A stretch of 64,000 bases of DNA from CAWACP01 sp963780655 (GCA_963780655.1 CAWACP010000005.1:124001-188000); one strand, 5' to 3'. Positions 32,722 to 42,082 are shown, counted from the stretch's first letter. The notes: generated from the letters alone by a model not told the origin. Numbers and translations: made by a program.

Positions 32722-34260
32722 ATGAAATCCGTCCTGACGCCTCTGGAGTTTCTGGCGCGAAGCGCATGGGTGTACCGCGATCGCACGGCGGTGGTGGACG
32801 GGGACAGGCGATTCACCTATGCCGAGTTGCAGGAGCGAGTGCACCGGCAGGCCGGTGCCTTGCTCGATTTGGGCATAAGCCCGGGCGATCGCGTGGCCGT
32901 GCTGTCGCCCAACACCGTGGCGGCGCTCGAGGCTCATTTCGCAGTGCCGCTGGCCGGCGCGGTGCTGGTGATGCTGAACACGCGCCTGCAGGCGTCCGAG
33001 CTGGCCTGGATCCTGAATCACTCGGAGGCGCGCGTAGCGGTGGTGGATCCTCAGCTTGCGCACCTGGTCGAGAACGCGAGGCGTGAGCTGCCGCACCTGA
33101 CCCACGTGATTTCCGATTACGAGAGCTGGCTGGCGCAGACCAGATTTCCCGCTCCGGAAGCGCAGGCGCCGGATGAAGACGACTGCATCGCCGTTAACTA
33201 CACCAGCGGGACAACCGGGTTCCCCAAGGGCGTGATGTTTACCCATCGCGGCGCGTATCTAAACGCGCTCGGCGAAATTCTGGAACACGGGCTGACCTGC
33301 CGCTCCGTGTATCTCTGGACCCTTCCGATGTTCCATTGCAACGGTTGGTGTTTCTCGTGGGCTGTTACAGCCGCCGGAGCGCGGCACGTGTGCATGCGGC
33401 AGGTGGATCCGCGGAAGATTGTGGAGTTGATCCGGGCCGAGGGGGTTACGCACCTGTGCGGCGCCCCGGTGGTGGTGAGCACGCTCACCGAGTATTGCGC
33501 GGCGAACGGCATCCGATTTGCCGGCTGCCTGAAGATCGTCACCGCGGGAGCGCCGCCACCGCCCGCAGTCATACGGGCGGCCGAAGAGATGGGCGCCGAA
33601 CTGGCTCACGCCTACGGTCTGACGGAAACCTACGGACCACATACCATCTGCGCATGGCATCCGGAATGGGATGGCCTGCCCGCGGGCGCGCGCGCGCAAA
33701 TCCGGGCTCGACAGGGCGTCCCGTATCTCATCGCCGGCACGGATCTGCGCGTCGTGACCGACGACATGGTCGACGTTCCGTCCGACGGCGAAACCGTCGG
33801 CGAGGTGATCATGCGCGGGAACAACGTCATGCTCGGGTACTACAGGAACGAGGCCGCCACCGAGGAGGCGTTTCGCGGAGGCTGGTTTCACTCCGGCGAC
33901 CTCGCGGTGGTCCATCCCGACGGATACATCGAGCTGCGCGATCGGAAGAAAGACATCGTAATTTCCGGCGGCGAGAACATCTCTTCCATTGAGGTGGAAA
34001 GGGTGCTCTGCGAGCATCCGGCGGTTCTGGAGGCGGCGGTGGTGGCGATGCCGGATGAAAAATGGGGCGAGGCGCCCAAAGCGTACGTCGGGCTGAAGGA
34101 GGGCAGGACGGCCACCGCCGAGGAACTGATCGAATTCTGCCGCGCGCGCCTGGCGCACTTCAAATGCCCGAAGCTGGTGGAGTTCGCTATCCTGCCGCGC
34201 ACGGCCACGGGCAAGATACGTAAGAATGAGCTGCGCGCGCGGTTGCAAGCGCGCCAGTGA
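32722..34260 (+). CDS. AMP-forming acyl-CoA synthetase
   Basis: 512 residues. The AMP-binding motif YTSGTTGFPKG, the block WTLPMFHCNGWCF characteristic of medium/long-chain AlkK-like enzymes, YGLTETYG, GWFHSGDLAVVHPDGYIEL, RKKDIVISGGENIS and the C-terminal catalytic lysine in PRTATGKIRKNELR are all present. It would activate a fatty or related acid with ATP and CoA. The start at 32722 is the ATG at the beginning of the family's N-terminus; TTG at 32698 also fits the frame. It is divergent from crcB and could feed the beta-oxidation operon at 50-55 kb. Confidence 0.93.
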   Translation: MKSVLTPLEFLARSAWVYRDRTAVVDGDRRFTYAELQERVHRQAGALLDLGISPGDRVAVLSPNTVAALEAHFAVPLAGAVLVMLNTRLQASELAWILNHSEARVAVVDPQLAHLVENARRELPHLTHVISDYESWLAQTRFPAPEAQAPDEDDCIAVNYTSGTTGFPKGVMFTHRGAYLNALGEILEHGLTCRSVYLWTLPMFHCNGWCFSWAVTAAGARHVCMRQVDPRKIVELIRAEGVTHLCGAPVVVSTLTEYCAANGIRFAGCLKIVTAGAPPPPAVIRAAEEMGAELAHAYGLTETYGPHTICAWHPEWDGLPAGARAQIRARQGVPYLIAGTDLRVVTDDMVDVPSDGETVGEVIMRGNNVMLGYYRNEAATEEAFRGGWFHSGDLAVVHPDGYIELRDRKKDIVISGGENISSIEVERVLCEHPAVLEAAVVAMPDEKWGEAPKAYVGLKEGRTATAEELIEFCRARLAHFKCPKLVEFAILPRTATGKIRKNELRARLQARQ

Positions 34261-34279
34261 TGTCTCGGGCGCTGCCGAC

Positions 34280-34353
34280 TGCAGGCGAAAACGCCTGCTC
34301 CACGACGCCAACTCAATCCTTTACGGCCATTGTGGAGCAGGCCTTCGGCCTGC
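34280..34353 (+). repeat. Repeat C copy 3
   Basis: Left hairpin GCAGGCGaaaaCGCCTGC followed by CTCCAC; right part GTGGAG followed by GCAGGCCttcGGCCTGC. Each hairpin's loop-closing pair differs from that of the other copies but stays base-paired. It lies in the convergent gap between the acyl-CoA synthetase and NTF2-like genes. Confidence 0.88.
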
Positions 34354-34389
34354 AACTTACTTTTTCAGGAGCCAGTTCAACCTGCACGA

Positions 34390-34812
34390 TCAGGACGTGT
34401 GGTCGGCGACGATCTTCCATGCGCCGGACGGCCCTTGCCGGAACGTCAGGCTGAAGATGCCGCTCGCGTCGCCGCCATCGGCCGGCGGCCGAGCCAAATG
34501 GAAACGGCCGATGACAAGGGCCACGCGCGGGCTGAGTGAACGGATCTCGATATCGCTGAACGTGAGGTGACCCATGCGCTCGGAAGTCGGGTACGATTTC
34601 CGATACCGCTCGAGCACCTTGCTCCACCCTCTCGTAATATCCTTGCCGATGAAGATGGTCTCTTCGGAGTTGTCGTAACCCTCCATAAATCCGCTGATAT
34701 CGCCGCGGTTCCATGCAGCAACCTGCTGGTCGAGCACCGCGTGGATTGCGGCATCGGGCGAGGCGCCCGCTAGCGAGGAACAAAGGAACAGGAAAACGAC
34801 AAGCCGGTTCAT
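34390..34812 (-). CDS. Exported NTF2-like (DUF4440/SnoaL) protein
   Basis: 140 residues. Signal peptide RLVVFLFLCSSLAGA, then an NTF2-like fold: IHAVLDQQVAAWNRGDISGF, ETIFIGKDITRGWSKVLERY, VALVIGRFHLA and FSLTFRQGPSGAWKIVADHTS. The gene starts immediately after the arylsulfotransferase stop (34813), so the pair is co-transcribed. The function is unknown; such proteins often bind small hydrophobic ligands. Confidence 0.85.
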   Translation of the reverse strand: MNRLVVFLFLCSSLAGASPDAAIHAVLDQQVAAWNRGDISGFMEGYDNSEETIFIGKDITRGWSKVLERYRKSYPTSERMGHLTFSDIEIRSLSPRVALVIGRFHLARPPADGGDASGIFSLTFRQGPSGAWKIVADHTS

Positions 34813-36645
34813 CTATTTTCGCGGCGCGCTGTACATATCCGCCACACGGAAGCTGCGGTAAGTAAGAGCGTTCACGCGCTGCGCCCACGTGACTTTGCCG
34901 TCCGCCGATACCTCCGTCGTCTGACTATAAATGGCAGCCATTCCAGCGGGACCCGGATTCATGAATCCCGATTCGAACGAATAAGCTCCGTCCGACAACG
35001 GTTGGGCCGAGCCGACCGCCACCGCGTACACTCCCACGTCCGCATTCAGTACCGGCGTAGCGGTTTTTGCGTCCTCATCGATTTTCCACGCCTGGCCGCG
35101 ATTATTCGATTTCGGATATTTGTCTTTTCTGCGGTGGCCATCGTCGAAGAGCACCAGCAAACCGGTAACCGGATCGAAGCCGGCATCGTGCTGATACGAA
35201 AACCATGGATACGGGTCGTCGGATTTGGTCGTGAAATCGCCGTCGACGCCCAGCTTCCATAAAATCTTTCCAGTGCCCTGACCGTTCTTATAATCCACCT
35301 TGATCACCCAGTCCTGTTCCGGAATCGATATCAATATATCGCCGCTCCGAGCGTCGTAATCAATCGCATTGCTGTGGAGCCAACCGTTCGCCTGGGGCGC
35401 CAAAAACACCGGCGTGCAGCCGTCGTCGCCAGGACCGGCCTTGCACTTCTCATGGCCTAAGGAAGCGCGCTTCACATCCAGGTGATCGAACGAATTCCAG
35501 AACCAGACGAGCTGTAAGTCCTCATCGAGATCGAAGACCAGATCGCCAAGTACATCCACCGGCTCCTTCGAACCCTGCGTCCCGGCGGGGAACATACGTT
35601 CCAGTCCGGCAATGACCAGCAGGTGCCCGTTGGGCAAAAGGATGGCCTCATGGTGAAAGCCCGGAACACACTCCTTCCCGCCGGTTTTACAATCGGATTT
35701 GATTCCATGCGTTTCCAGTTGTTCGGCGATTCGGCTCGCGTTCGTTTCTTTCAGCGTGTTGCCCAATAAGTCGGTTACCCGCACCAGTTGCCACCGCTTC
35801 ATGTCATTGGCGGAGTTATCTCCATCGGCCAGCATCAGGAATCTTCCCCCGGGCAGCACGCGCGTGAGGAACGAGTTCGAGACCGGGTTCAGATACCAGA
35901 CAACGTTGCCGTCCAGATCGACAGCGGTGGGCCGCCACGGGTCCATCAGGCTGCGGATCACGATGCCCTCAGCCGGAGCCGAGCCCGAAGCGCGCGGCGT
36001 CTGCGTCGCCACTGCGGGAAATCTGCCATCGAGCAGGCCGGTATGGAAGGGCATCCAGGAGCCCGCCTCGACGTGCTCGCCGTCGACCACCTCAGACCGC
36101 ATCTCGTAAACCGAATCGGCGCGCATCCCGGCAACGTACACGTTGTTGCTCACCATGGCGCGGCACGGCTGTGGCGGCGTGTGGGTAATCGCTTCCTGCC
36201 CCTGCATTCGGAACGCGACTCGAAACTGAGCTCTTTCCGGACAAGCGGGCGCGCTGAACAGGGCGACGAGCGGGTGACTGGTTGGCGTGACCACCGCGAC
36301 GTCCTTCACGCGCGCGACGATCTGAAACGGCGCCTCGGCATCGGCGGTCTCTTTGGTTTTGTTGTTGCGGACGGTTACTCGAATGCGTGCTTCGTGCTCG
36401 TACAAATCCGGCGCCCAGACAAAACTCGGCTCCTGGCTGAAATCGCGGATGATGTGGAACGGCCCGTTCGCCGTGCTCACCGAATACCGGTAGGTGTACA
36501 TGGCCGGCGGCGCGTTGTCCACGCGCGGCTCCAGGGCAATGATGGTCCCCACTGGCTGAGGCGAGGGAACGCTGGTTACCAACCGAACCTGTACGGCGCC
36601 CATGGCCGTGCCGATGGCCAAAACCGCTGCGATAACAGTTTTCAT
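34813..36645 (-). CDS. Secreted arylsulfotransferase-family (ASST) protein
   Basis: 610 residues from the ATG at 36645 (AGGAG 5 bases upstream, signal peptide VIAAVLAIGTAMGA). A longer frame to 37419 exists but is antisense to the MFS gene and is rejected. After an Ig-like N-terminal domain (to about 190) comes a six-bladed propeller typical of ASST: TAVDLDGNVVWYL, GFHHEAILLPNGHLL, DLVFDLDEDLQLVWFWNSF, WLHSNAIDYDARSGDILIS, PWFSYQHDAGFDPVTG, NNRGQAWKIDED. Histidines in HHEA, HSNA and QHDA match the active-site region. It would move sulfate between phenolic compounds in the periplasm. Confidence 0.88.
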   Translation of the reverse strand: MKTVIAAVLAIGTAMGAVQVRLVTSVPSPQPVGTIIALEPRVDNAPPAMYTYRYSVSTANGPFHIIRDFSQEPSFVWAPDLYEHEARIRVTVRNNKTKETADAEAPFQIVARVKDVAVVTPTSHPLVALFSAPACPERAQFRVAFRMQGQEAITHTPPQPCRAMVSNNVYVAGMRADSVYEMRSEVVDGEHVEAGSWMPFHTGLLDGRFPAVATQTPRASGSAPAEGIVIRSLMDPWRPTAVDLDGNVVWYLNPVSNSFLTRVLPGGRFLMLADGDNSANDMKRWQLVRVTDLLGNTLKETNASRIAEQLETHGIKSDCKTGGKECVPGFHHEAILLPNGHLLVIAGLERMFPAGTQGSKEPVDVLGDLVFDLDEDLQLVWFWNSFDHLDVKRASLGHEKCKAGPGDDGCTPVFLAPQANGWLHSNAIDYDARSGDILISIPEQDWVIKVDYKNGQGTGKILWKLGVDGDFTTKSDDPYPWFSYQHDAGFDPVTGLLVLFDDGHRRKDKYPKSNNRGQAWKIDEDAKTATPVLNADVGVYAVAVGSAQPLSDGAYSFESGFMNPGPAGMAAIYSQTTEVSADGKVTWAQRVNALTYRSFRVADMYSAPRK

Positions 36646-36683
36646 GATTCTCCTGGTGTGGATTGAGTATGCCACGAGTTTAG

Positions 36684-38147
36684 TCAACGCGCCCGCGCCG
36701 CATTGCGAGGGATCTGCAGGATCAGGACGAATGTCAGGATGAGCAGGCCGATGTTCACGGTAAACGCCGTGCGTAATGCCGTGATGAATGCGACAACGCT
36801 GGTCTGCGGGCCGAGCGCGCTGAAGAACACCGTCCCGATCACCGCAACGCCGGTGGCGAACGATACCTGCTGCACGGTGCTGAGCACGCCCGATGCCGAG
36901 CCGGCGTCCTGCCCGTGGATATTGATGAGAATCGTGCTGATCAGGGTGGGCATGACGAACCCCTGGCCGGCGCCGTAAATCAACAGGACGGGCGCAAGGT
37001 CCAGTCCGGTGAGGGCGGCGCCGCGCCAGGCTGTCAGCCAGAGCAACAGCATCAATCCTGTGATCATCAGGGCAGCTCCGAGATTGATGATGCGGCTTCC
37101 GAGCTTCGGCTGCACTCGTACGGATGCCAGGGAACTGCCCAGAAAAGCGATGGCGAAAGAAGTAAAGGTCAGACCGGCGGCTTTCGGCGAGTACCCGAGG
37201 CCGTTCTGCAGAAATACCGTGGAGATGAGAAAGAACGCCGCGGCCCCGCTGAAAAAACACACGCCGCTCAGCAATCCGATGACGAACACGCGGTCGTGAA
37301 AGAGCGACAGTTCCACCAGCGGCGAGCCGCCGCGAGCGGTCACGTGCTTCTCGTACTGAACGAACAGGATGAACGCGGGTACGCATGCCGCAATGCAGAC
37401 AAAGGCCCATACGGGCCAACCTGCCTCGCGGCCCTCGATCAGCGGGTACAGCAGAAGCACGAGAGCAAGCGTCATAATCGCGACTCCGCCGAGGTCCAGC
37501 CGCCGCGCTTTTGGCGATCGCGATTCGCGCACGAATTTGCCGGCCGCCAGCGCGGTGATGATTCCGATCGGCAGATTGATCAGAAAGATGGGCCGCCAGC
37601 TCAAGCCCAGCAAATTCGCGTTCACCAGAAGACCGCCGAGCACATTACCCGAAAACGAAGAGGTCCCGATGACTGTTCCAAAGAGCCCGAAAGCCCTGGC
37701 GCGCTCGCGAAGTGGAAACGTCACCTGCATGATGGAAAGGACCTGCGGGAAGAGCATCGCTCCGGCGACGCCCTGGAGGGCTCTCGCGCCGATCAGGAAC
37801 ACCGGGCCGGGCGCGAATCCACACAGCATCGATGCTGCTGTGAATGCCGCCGTCGCCCAGATGAAGACGCGCTTACGCCCGTAAATATCGCCCAGCCTGC
37901 CGCCGGAAATCAGCAGAAGCCCGTAGGTGAGGCCGTAGCTCGCGATAATCAGTTGCACCTCGGCGAAGGTGGCATGCAGATTCGCCCGGATGGAGGGGAT
38001 GGAAACATTCACGACAAAGAAATCGAGACCCACCAGAAATGCAGCCGCCAGAACAACGGCGAGGGATTTCCATCGTCCTGGATCGGGAGCCTCGGCCGCG
38101 AGGGCGGGCGCGGCCGCCGCCGGCCCTGATGTCGGCGGAACGCTCAT
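36684..38147 (-). CDS. MFS drug exporter, DHA2 (14-span) family
   Basis: 487 residues with about 14 membrane spans. The motif GRLGDIYGRKRVF (motif A), GARALQGVAGAMLFP (motif B/C region), the NLPIGIIT turn and GVLSTVQQVSFATGVAVIG are DHA2/EmrB-like. An Ala/Pro-rich cytoplasmic N-terminus precedes span 1. It is expected to export drugs or metabolites with proton influx. It lies 38 bases upstream of the arylsulfotransferase gene and could share its transcript. Confidence 0.92.
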   Translation of the reverse strand: MSVPPTSGPAAAAPALAAEAPDPGRWKSLAVVLAAAFLVGLDFFVVNVSIPSIRANLHATFAEVQLIIASYGLTYGLLLISGGRLGDIYGRKRVFIWATAAFTAASMLCGFAPGPVFLIGARALQGVAGAMLFPQVLSIMQVTFPLRERARAFGLFGTVIGTSSFSGNVLGGLLVNANLLGLSWRPIFLINLPIGIITALAAGKFVRESRSPKARRLDLGGVAIMTLALVLLLYPLIEGREAGWPVWAFVCIAACVPAFILFVQYEKHVTARGGSPLVELSLFHDRVFVIGLLSGVCFFSGAAAFFLISTVFLQNGLGYSPKAAGLTFTSFAIAFLGSSLASVRVQPKLGSRIINLGAALMITGLMLLLWLTAWRGAALTGLDLAPVLLIYGAGQGFVMPTLISTILINIHGQDAGSASGVLSTVQQVSFATGVAVIGTVFFSALGPQTSVVAFITALRTAFTVNIGLLILTFVLILQIPRNAARAR

Positions 38148-38220
38148 CGCCGTCTGCCTCCCTTTTTGAACAGCGTCCGCAGCAAGTAGATTCGGTCATT
38201 CTACACTGACTGACTGATCC

Positions 38221-38334
38221 CGTGGGGCAGGCCATCGGTTTTTGTGGCCTGCCGCCTTGGTGGTTGGACCAGGTGCGGAAACGCAGGGTCGAGGAACCGT
38301 CCTGGCAGACCACGAGGACGATGGTCTGCACCAC
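38221..38334 (+). repeat. Repeat A copy 4, diverged with compensating changes
   Basis: Outer arms GTGGGGCAG and CTGCACCAC. The left inner hairpin is GCAGGCCA-loop-TGGCCTGC and the right GCAGACCA-loop-TGGTCTGC, against GCAGACGA/TCGTCTGC in the other copies. The paired changes keep both stems intact. Confidence 0.75.
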
Positions 38335-38387
38335 CGAGAGCGTCCGCAACAAGCCACGCCTGATACACTAACGCGGAGACCCCGCCC

Positions 38388-39311
38388 GTGCGACTGCTGA
38401 AGAGGATCGACCTTCTGTGGGTGTTTGCGGGCCTGATCGCCATGGCGCCTTCCATTTCTTCAGCCGAACGGGCGAAAGTGATCCTTCTCGGCACAGGTAC
38501 GCCGATTCCGGACCCGTCCAGTTCCGGGCCGGCCGTCGCCATTGTGGTGAACGGGCAGGCCTACCTGTTCGACGCAGGCGCCGGCGTTGTCCGCCGCGCA
38601 GAAGAGGCCGCCGAAAAATTCAGGATGCCTGCGCTGAGCGCGCCCAACCTCACCAGGCTGTTCATCACGCATCTTCACTCCGATCACACGCTGGGTTACC
38701 CGGACGTGATCCTCACGCCCTGGGTAGTGGGACGTCGCGAGCCTCTCGAGGTGTTCGGTCCCCAGGGCACGGCGGCCATGACGGAGCACATCAGGGAGGC
38801 CTGGGCGGAGGACATCAAAGTTCGCAGCGAAGGCCTGGAACAGCTGGATTCGTCCAGCTTGCGCGTGAACGTCCATGAGATTGCAGCCGCCGGTCCGGTC
38901 TACAGCGATGCCAACGTTGCCGTCCGAGCCATCGCGGTCCACCACGGATCCTGGCGGCAGGCGTTCGGTTATGCGATCGATGCCGGCGGCCGGTCCATCG
39001 TACTTTCCGGCGATACCGCGCCCTGCCAGGCGGTTGTCGACGCCTGCCAGGGGTGCGATGTGCTGATACACGAAGTCTACTCGGCTGACTGGTTTAACAT
39101 CATGTTCGGCGCCGCGCACGATCAGTACCACACCTCGTTTCACACGTCTACGAATGAACTTGCCGAACTGGCCGCGAAGTCAAAACCGAAGCTGCTGGTG
39201 CTGTACCACCAGCTTTACTTCGGACCGCGCAATGAGGTGAACCTGGAGAAAGAGATCCGCCGGACCTACTCAGGCGATGTCGTGAACGGACGCGACCTGA
39301 CCAGTTATTGA
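38388..39311 (+). CDS. Exported metallo-beta-lactamase-fold hydrolase (RNase Z-like)
   Basis: 307 residues from a GTG with GGAGA upstream. A hydrophobic signal (LLWVFAGLIAMAPSISSA) precedes the fold. H95-L-H97-S-D99-H100 binds zinc, with further ligands in AVHHGSW, LSGDTA and YHQLYFGP-like ends. LLGTGTPIPDPSSSGPA is the usual RNase Z/arylsulfatase-type opening; the signal peptide argues for a secreted hydrolase, perhaps an alkyl- or arylsulfatase, rather than tRNA processing. The propeller gene follows 30 bases downstream. Confidence 0.88.
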   Translation: MRLLKRIDLLWVFAGLIAMAPSISSAERAKVILLGTGTPIPDPSSSGPAVAIVVNGQAYLFDAGAGVVRRAEEAAEKFRMPALSAPNLTRLFITHLHSDHTLGYPDVILTPWVVGRREPLEVFGPQGTAAMTEHIREAWAEDIKVRSEGLEQLDSSSLRVNVHEIAAAGPVYSDANVAVRAIAVHHGSWRQAFGYAIDAGGRSIVLSGDTAPCQAVVDACQGCDVLIHEVYSADWFNIMFGAAHDQYHTSFHTSTNELAELAAKSKPKLLVLYHQLYFGPRNEVNLEKEIRRTYSGDVVNGRDLTSY

Positions 39312-39335
39312 CTTGCACCGGGTTCCGCGTATAAT
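39308..39335 (+). promoter_or_regulatory. Strong sigma-70 promoter of the propeller gene, probably leaderless
   Basis: TTGACT (39308-39313), 16-base spacer, TATAAT (39330-39335). Transcription would begin about 6-7 bases downstream, which is the ATG of the next gene (39342). The -35 overlaps the stop codon of the preceding gene. Confidence 0.6.
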
Positions 39336-39341
39336 GCACAA

Positions 39342-40451
39342 ATGCTCCTCGCTGCAAGTGTCTACACTGCCCAGATGCAGAAACTGGTTGCCCGCTGGAA
39401 ACTGGAGGGCGGACTTCCGCCGGTTCCCGGTCAGAAAGTTGAAACGCCCGTCACGACCGGTGCGGCGGTGCTGGACGTCCCGCTTAGCTGGAAAAAGGAC
39501 GACCTCCAGATCCTGCCAAAGGACGTCCTCGGACCGACCATCACCGGGACCCCCGAGTTCGCCGGGACCTATGTCGTGTACGACTGGGATTCCCGCCAGA
39601 TTGTCTGGGAAGCGAAATGGGGCAACATGGTGGTGATGCCGGCGGGCTATTGCTTCGCGGATGGGTATCTCTACATCGCCGATCTCGAGGCGGGCAACAT
39701 CTTTCAGGTGGATATCGACAAGGAACCCGGCAAGCTTCTGAAGCGGATCTCCCATCCCTACCTCAACGACATTCACAGCCTGGAGCGCACCAAACGAGGC
39801 CTGCTGGTAACCGCGAGCGGAACCGATTGCATCATCGAACTGGATCTCGACGGCAATCTGCTCTGGGACTGGTGGGCTGTCGAGCACGGCTACTCCATGA
39901 CGCCTTCGGGCAAGGAGAGAACGGCGGGCCGCGGACAGGAACACCGCGACATCTACTACCACACCCGGTTCCAGACGACGCATTTGAACTGCGCCAATAT
40001 TCAGGACCCCGGGGAAGAGCGCTTCGTGCTGTGCACGCTCTTCCATCAGGGCCAGCTGATCCGGATCGACCGAAGCCTGCCCGCAGCCGAGCAGCACGCC
40101 GAAGTTGTCCTCCAGGGACTCGCGCGTCCGCACAGCCTCGAGAAAGTTGCGGAAGGGTGGATCTTCTGCAACAGCCTGTCCAAGGAACTGGTGATCATCG
40201 ACGACGATCTGAAGGTGATCCAGCATATCCCGTACGATGGCGGCTGGATTCAGGACTGCACGCGCCTCCCCAACGGGAATATTCTGCTGAACGACGTCGA
40301 CAATCACGTGCTCGTGGAGTTCGCGGGTTCGTCTTACGAGATCGTAAACAAGACGCCGTATGACCAGAACTGGCGCATGGGCGAACTGGTGGTTGTGCCC
40401 GCGGAACACGAGCACGCGTTTCGATCCGGCGCGGTAGGCGCAGCGGTTTAG
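39342..40451 (+). CDS. Beta-propeller protein
   Basis: 369 residues without a signal peptide. Repeated blade motifs with D-G-N turns and aromatic strands are visible: YVVYDWDSRQIVWEAKWG, YLYIADLEAGNIFQVDID, CIIELDLDGNLLWDWW, LIRIDRSLPAAEQH, LVIIDDDLKVIQHIPYDGGW, LPNGNILLNDVDNHVLVEF. The pattern resembles NHL/arylsulfotransferase-like propellers, but no catalytic set can be named. A second possible start is Met12. A strong promoter sits directly before the ATG. Confidence 0.75.
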   Translation: MLLAASVYTAQMQKLVARWKLEGGLPPVPGQKVETPVTTGAAVLDVPLSWKKDDLQILPKDVLGPTITGTPEFAGTYVVYDWDSRQIVWEAKWGNMVVMPAGYCFADGYLYIADLEAGNIFQVDIDKEPGKLLKRISHPYLNDIHSLERTKRGLLVTASGTDCIIELDLDGNLLWDWWAVEHGYSMTPSGKERTAGRGQEHRDIYYHTRFQTTHLNCANIQDPGEERFVLCTLFHQGQLIRIDRSLPAAEQHAEVVLQGLARPHSLEKVAEGWIFCNSLSKELVIIDDDLKVIQHIPYDGGWIQDCTRLPNGNILLNDVDNHVLVEFAGSSYEIVNKTPYDQNWRMGELVVVPAEHEHAFRSGAVGAAV

Positions 40452-40462
40452 GAACCCGGGAC

Positions 40463-40480
40463 GCAGGCGAAACCGCCTGC
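40463..40480 (+). repeat. Repeat C half element
   Basis: A single hairpin GCAGGCGaaacCGCCTGC like one arm of repeat C, followed by repeat B copy 2. Confidence 0.6.
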
Positions 40481-40497
40481 GCCGGTACGCCATGTTA

Positions 40498-40576
40498 CCG
40501 CTCCTTCACAGTCGCGGCTCGGCAACAAGGCCGCAAACTCGGGCATCGTAACAGAGCCGCGACCGTGAGGGAGCGG
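40498..40576 (+). repeat. Repeat B copy 2
   Basis: The arms ccgctccttcacagtcgcgg and ccgcgaccgtgagggagcgg pair almost perfectly around a loop of about 30 bases. It occupies the convergent gap between the propeller and hydrolase genes. Confidence 0.85.
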
Positions 40577-40578
40577 GA

Positions 40579-41271
40579 TTAGGGCTTTCCAGACAGGAAG
40601 CGGAGGATTTCGCGCATCAGCCGGCCGTTCTGGTCCGTCGTAAACAAAAACTGGGCGTGGGCGGCGCCGTTGAGGATCAGGAGTTCCTTCGGCTCGGGCG
40701 CCTTCGCATACTGTTCGCGAACACGCGGCGTAATCGGATCGTCCTGGGCCGCCGCGAACAGCTTGGGACCGGTGATCCGGTCCGGCTCCTGAATAGGCAC
40801 GGGCGCGAGCAGAATGAGCCGATCGATTTCGCCGGGTTTGCCCTTTACCACCGCGTTTGCGGCAGCGCCGCCGCCCATGCTCGCGCCGATCACCGCGACG
40901 CTGTGGGCTCCGTGCTCACGCAGATAGCGAACCCCGGCCAGCACGTCCAGGTACATGTCGTCCGGCGTGGAATTCGGACCGCCGCGCGATTGTCCCTTGC
41001 CGCGAAAGTCGATTGCCAGCACTTCAAAGCCGGCCTTCGCGATTTCATTCGCCTGGTCCTTCCAGCTCGCCTTGTCGAAGCGCGCTCCGTGGGCAAGCAC
41101 AACGCCTCTCTCGCCAGCGCCGTAGAGGTCGGCGTAGACGATTCCGTTATCCTGCGTCGGAAACGAAACTTCTTTTGGCGGCGCGACAGGAGAAGACATT
41201 GGCGGTATCCCCGTGAACAGAATGCACGTGACCAAGGCTGCGAATTCCGCGCCGCTGGTAATCACAATCAT
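40579..41271 (-). CDS. Alpha/beta hydrolase
   Basis: 230 residues. The nucleophile Ser131 is in VIGASMGGGAAA, the acid probably in AAAQDDPITP, and the histidine in LNGAAHAQFLF. The oxyanion strand is GVVLAHGARFDKASW. A possible signal segment (EFAALVTCILFTGI) suggests export if the first ATG is used; a later start MSSPVAPP at Met25 would give a cytoplasmic form. The substrate is unknown (ester or dienelactone-type). Confidence 0.85.
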   Translation of the reverse strand: MIVITSGAEFAALVTCILFTGIPPMSSPVAPPKEVSFPTQDNGIVYADLYGAGERGVVLAHGARFDKASWKDQANEIAKAGFEVLAIDFRGKGQSRGGPNSTPDDMYLDVLAGVRYLREHGAHSVAVIGASMGGGAAANAVVKGKPGEIDRLILLAPVPIQEPDRITGPKLFAAAQDDPITPRVREQYAKAPEPKELLILNGAAHAQFLFTTDQNGRLMREILRFLSGKP

Positions 41272-41315
41272 TCACAATACAACGCCGGGAGGACGCTGAA
41301 CAGGGTGACTCGACT

Positions 41316-42082
41316 TCACGCCGCGAAGCAAAGGGCTTCGGCGCTCATACCGCGCGAGGCAAGGGTGTCGGAAAGCTTTGCCAGCGCAGCTCTGTGTATT
41401 TGCGAGATCCTGCTCTCGTTCGCTCCGAGTTTCCTGCCGATTTCTTTCATGGTGAGGTCTCTCTCGTAGTACATCGTGATGAGGCCTGGTAGCGCGGGGG
41501 CAGCGCTTCCACCGCGCCGCGGAGCGCCTGGGCAGTCTCGTTGCGCGCCGCCATGACGTCCGGCCGGTCGTCCGTCCTTCCGGCAATTTCCTGTGGCCTG
41601 GATTCGGGCTCCTGCGTCTCGTGGCAGCTATCGGTGGAATGAGGTCGGCGAATCGCAGCAGCCTGACGGGTCTGCCGGACGCGATCGAGCTCCATAGCAA
41701 GATGTGCGGCAAGCTCTTCGTCCGACGGCGCACGTTTCAGCGCGAGCGTCAGTTCCCCTTCAGCGTGCTCCACTCTCCGCTCGCGGACGCGGAATTCGCG
41801 GGAAGCCCAATCCTGCGCGCGCAAATAATCGAGCACAGCCCCGCGGATTCGGAACTTCGCATAGGTGGGAAACGCAACGCCCTTGTTCAGGTCGAATCGT
41901 TCGGCAGCGTCAATGAGGCCAAAGCAGCCCGCCTGCACAAGATCTGCGATTTCAACGTGTGAGGGCAGCGTCCCGGCGACATTGCGGGCAATGGCGCTCA
42001 CAAGGCTCATATGATCGGTGACCAACCGGTTGCGGGCAGAGAGCGATCTATCAGTGGCCCGCGAAGTTACGGTTTGCGGCAT
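41316..42082 (-). pseudogene. FliA/WhiG-like sigma factor, frameshifted before region 4
   Basis: GAGG lies 9 bases before the ATG. Regions 2 and 3 are intact: IADLVQAGCFGLIDAAERFD, FPTYAKFRIRGAVLDYLRAQ and RAPSDEELAAHLAMELD. After LPPRYQ the frame ends in 13 residues (SSRCTTRETSP), while the next frame carries a perfect region 4: ITMYYERDLTMKEIGRKLGA, then NESRISQIHRAALAKLSD and a stop at 41316. One base missing near 41486 (cagg for caggg) explains the break. As read, the product lacks the -35-binding helix-turn-helix. It could be a real null mutation, a programmed shift, or a sequence error. No flagellar genes are near. Confidence 0.85.

Noticed and set aside
36646..37419. Upstream extension of the arylsulfotransferase frame
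   Set aside because: It reads through the MFS gene in another frame; the signal peptide and AGGAG at 36645 mark the true start.
36915..38129. 404-codon plus-strand frame
   Set aside because: Antisense to the MFS exporter, with shadow composition.
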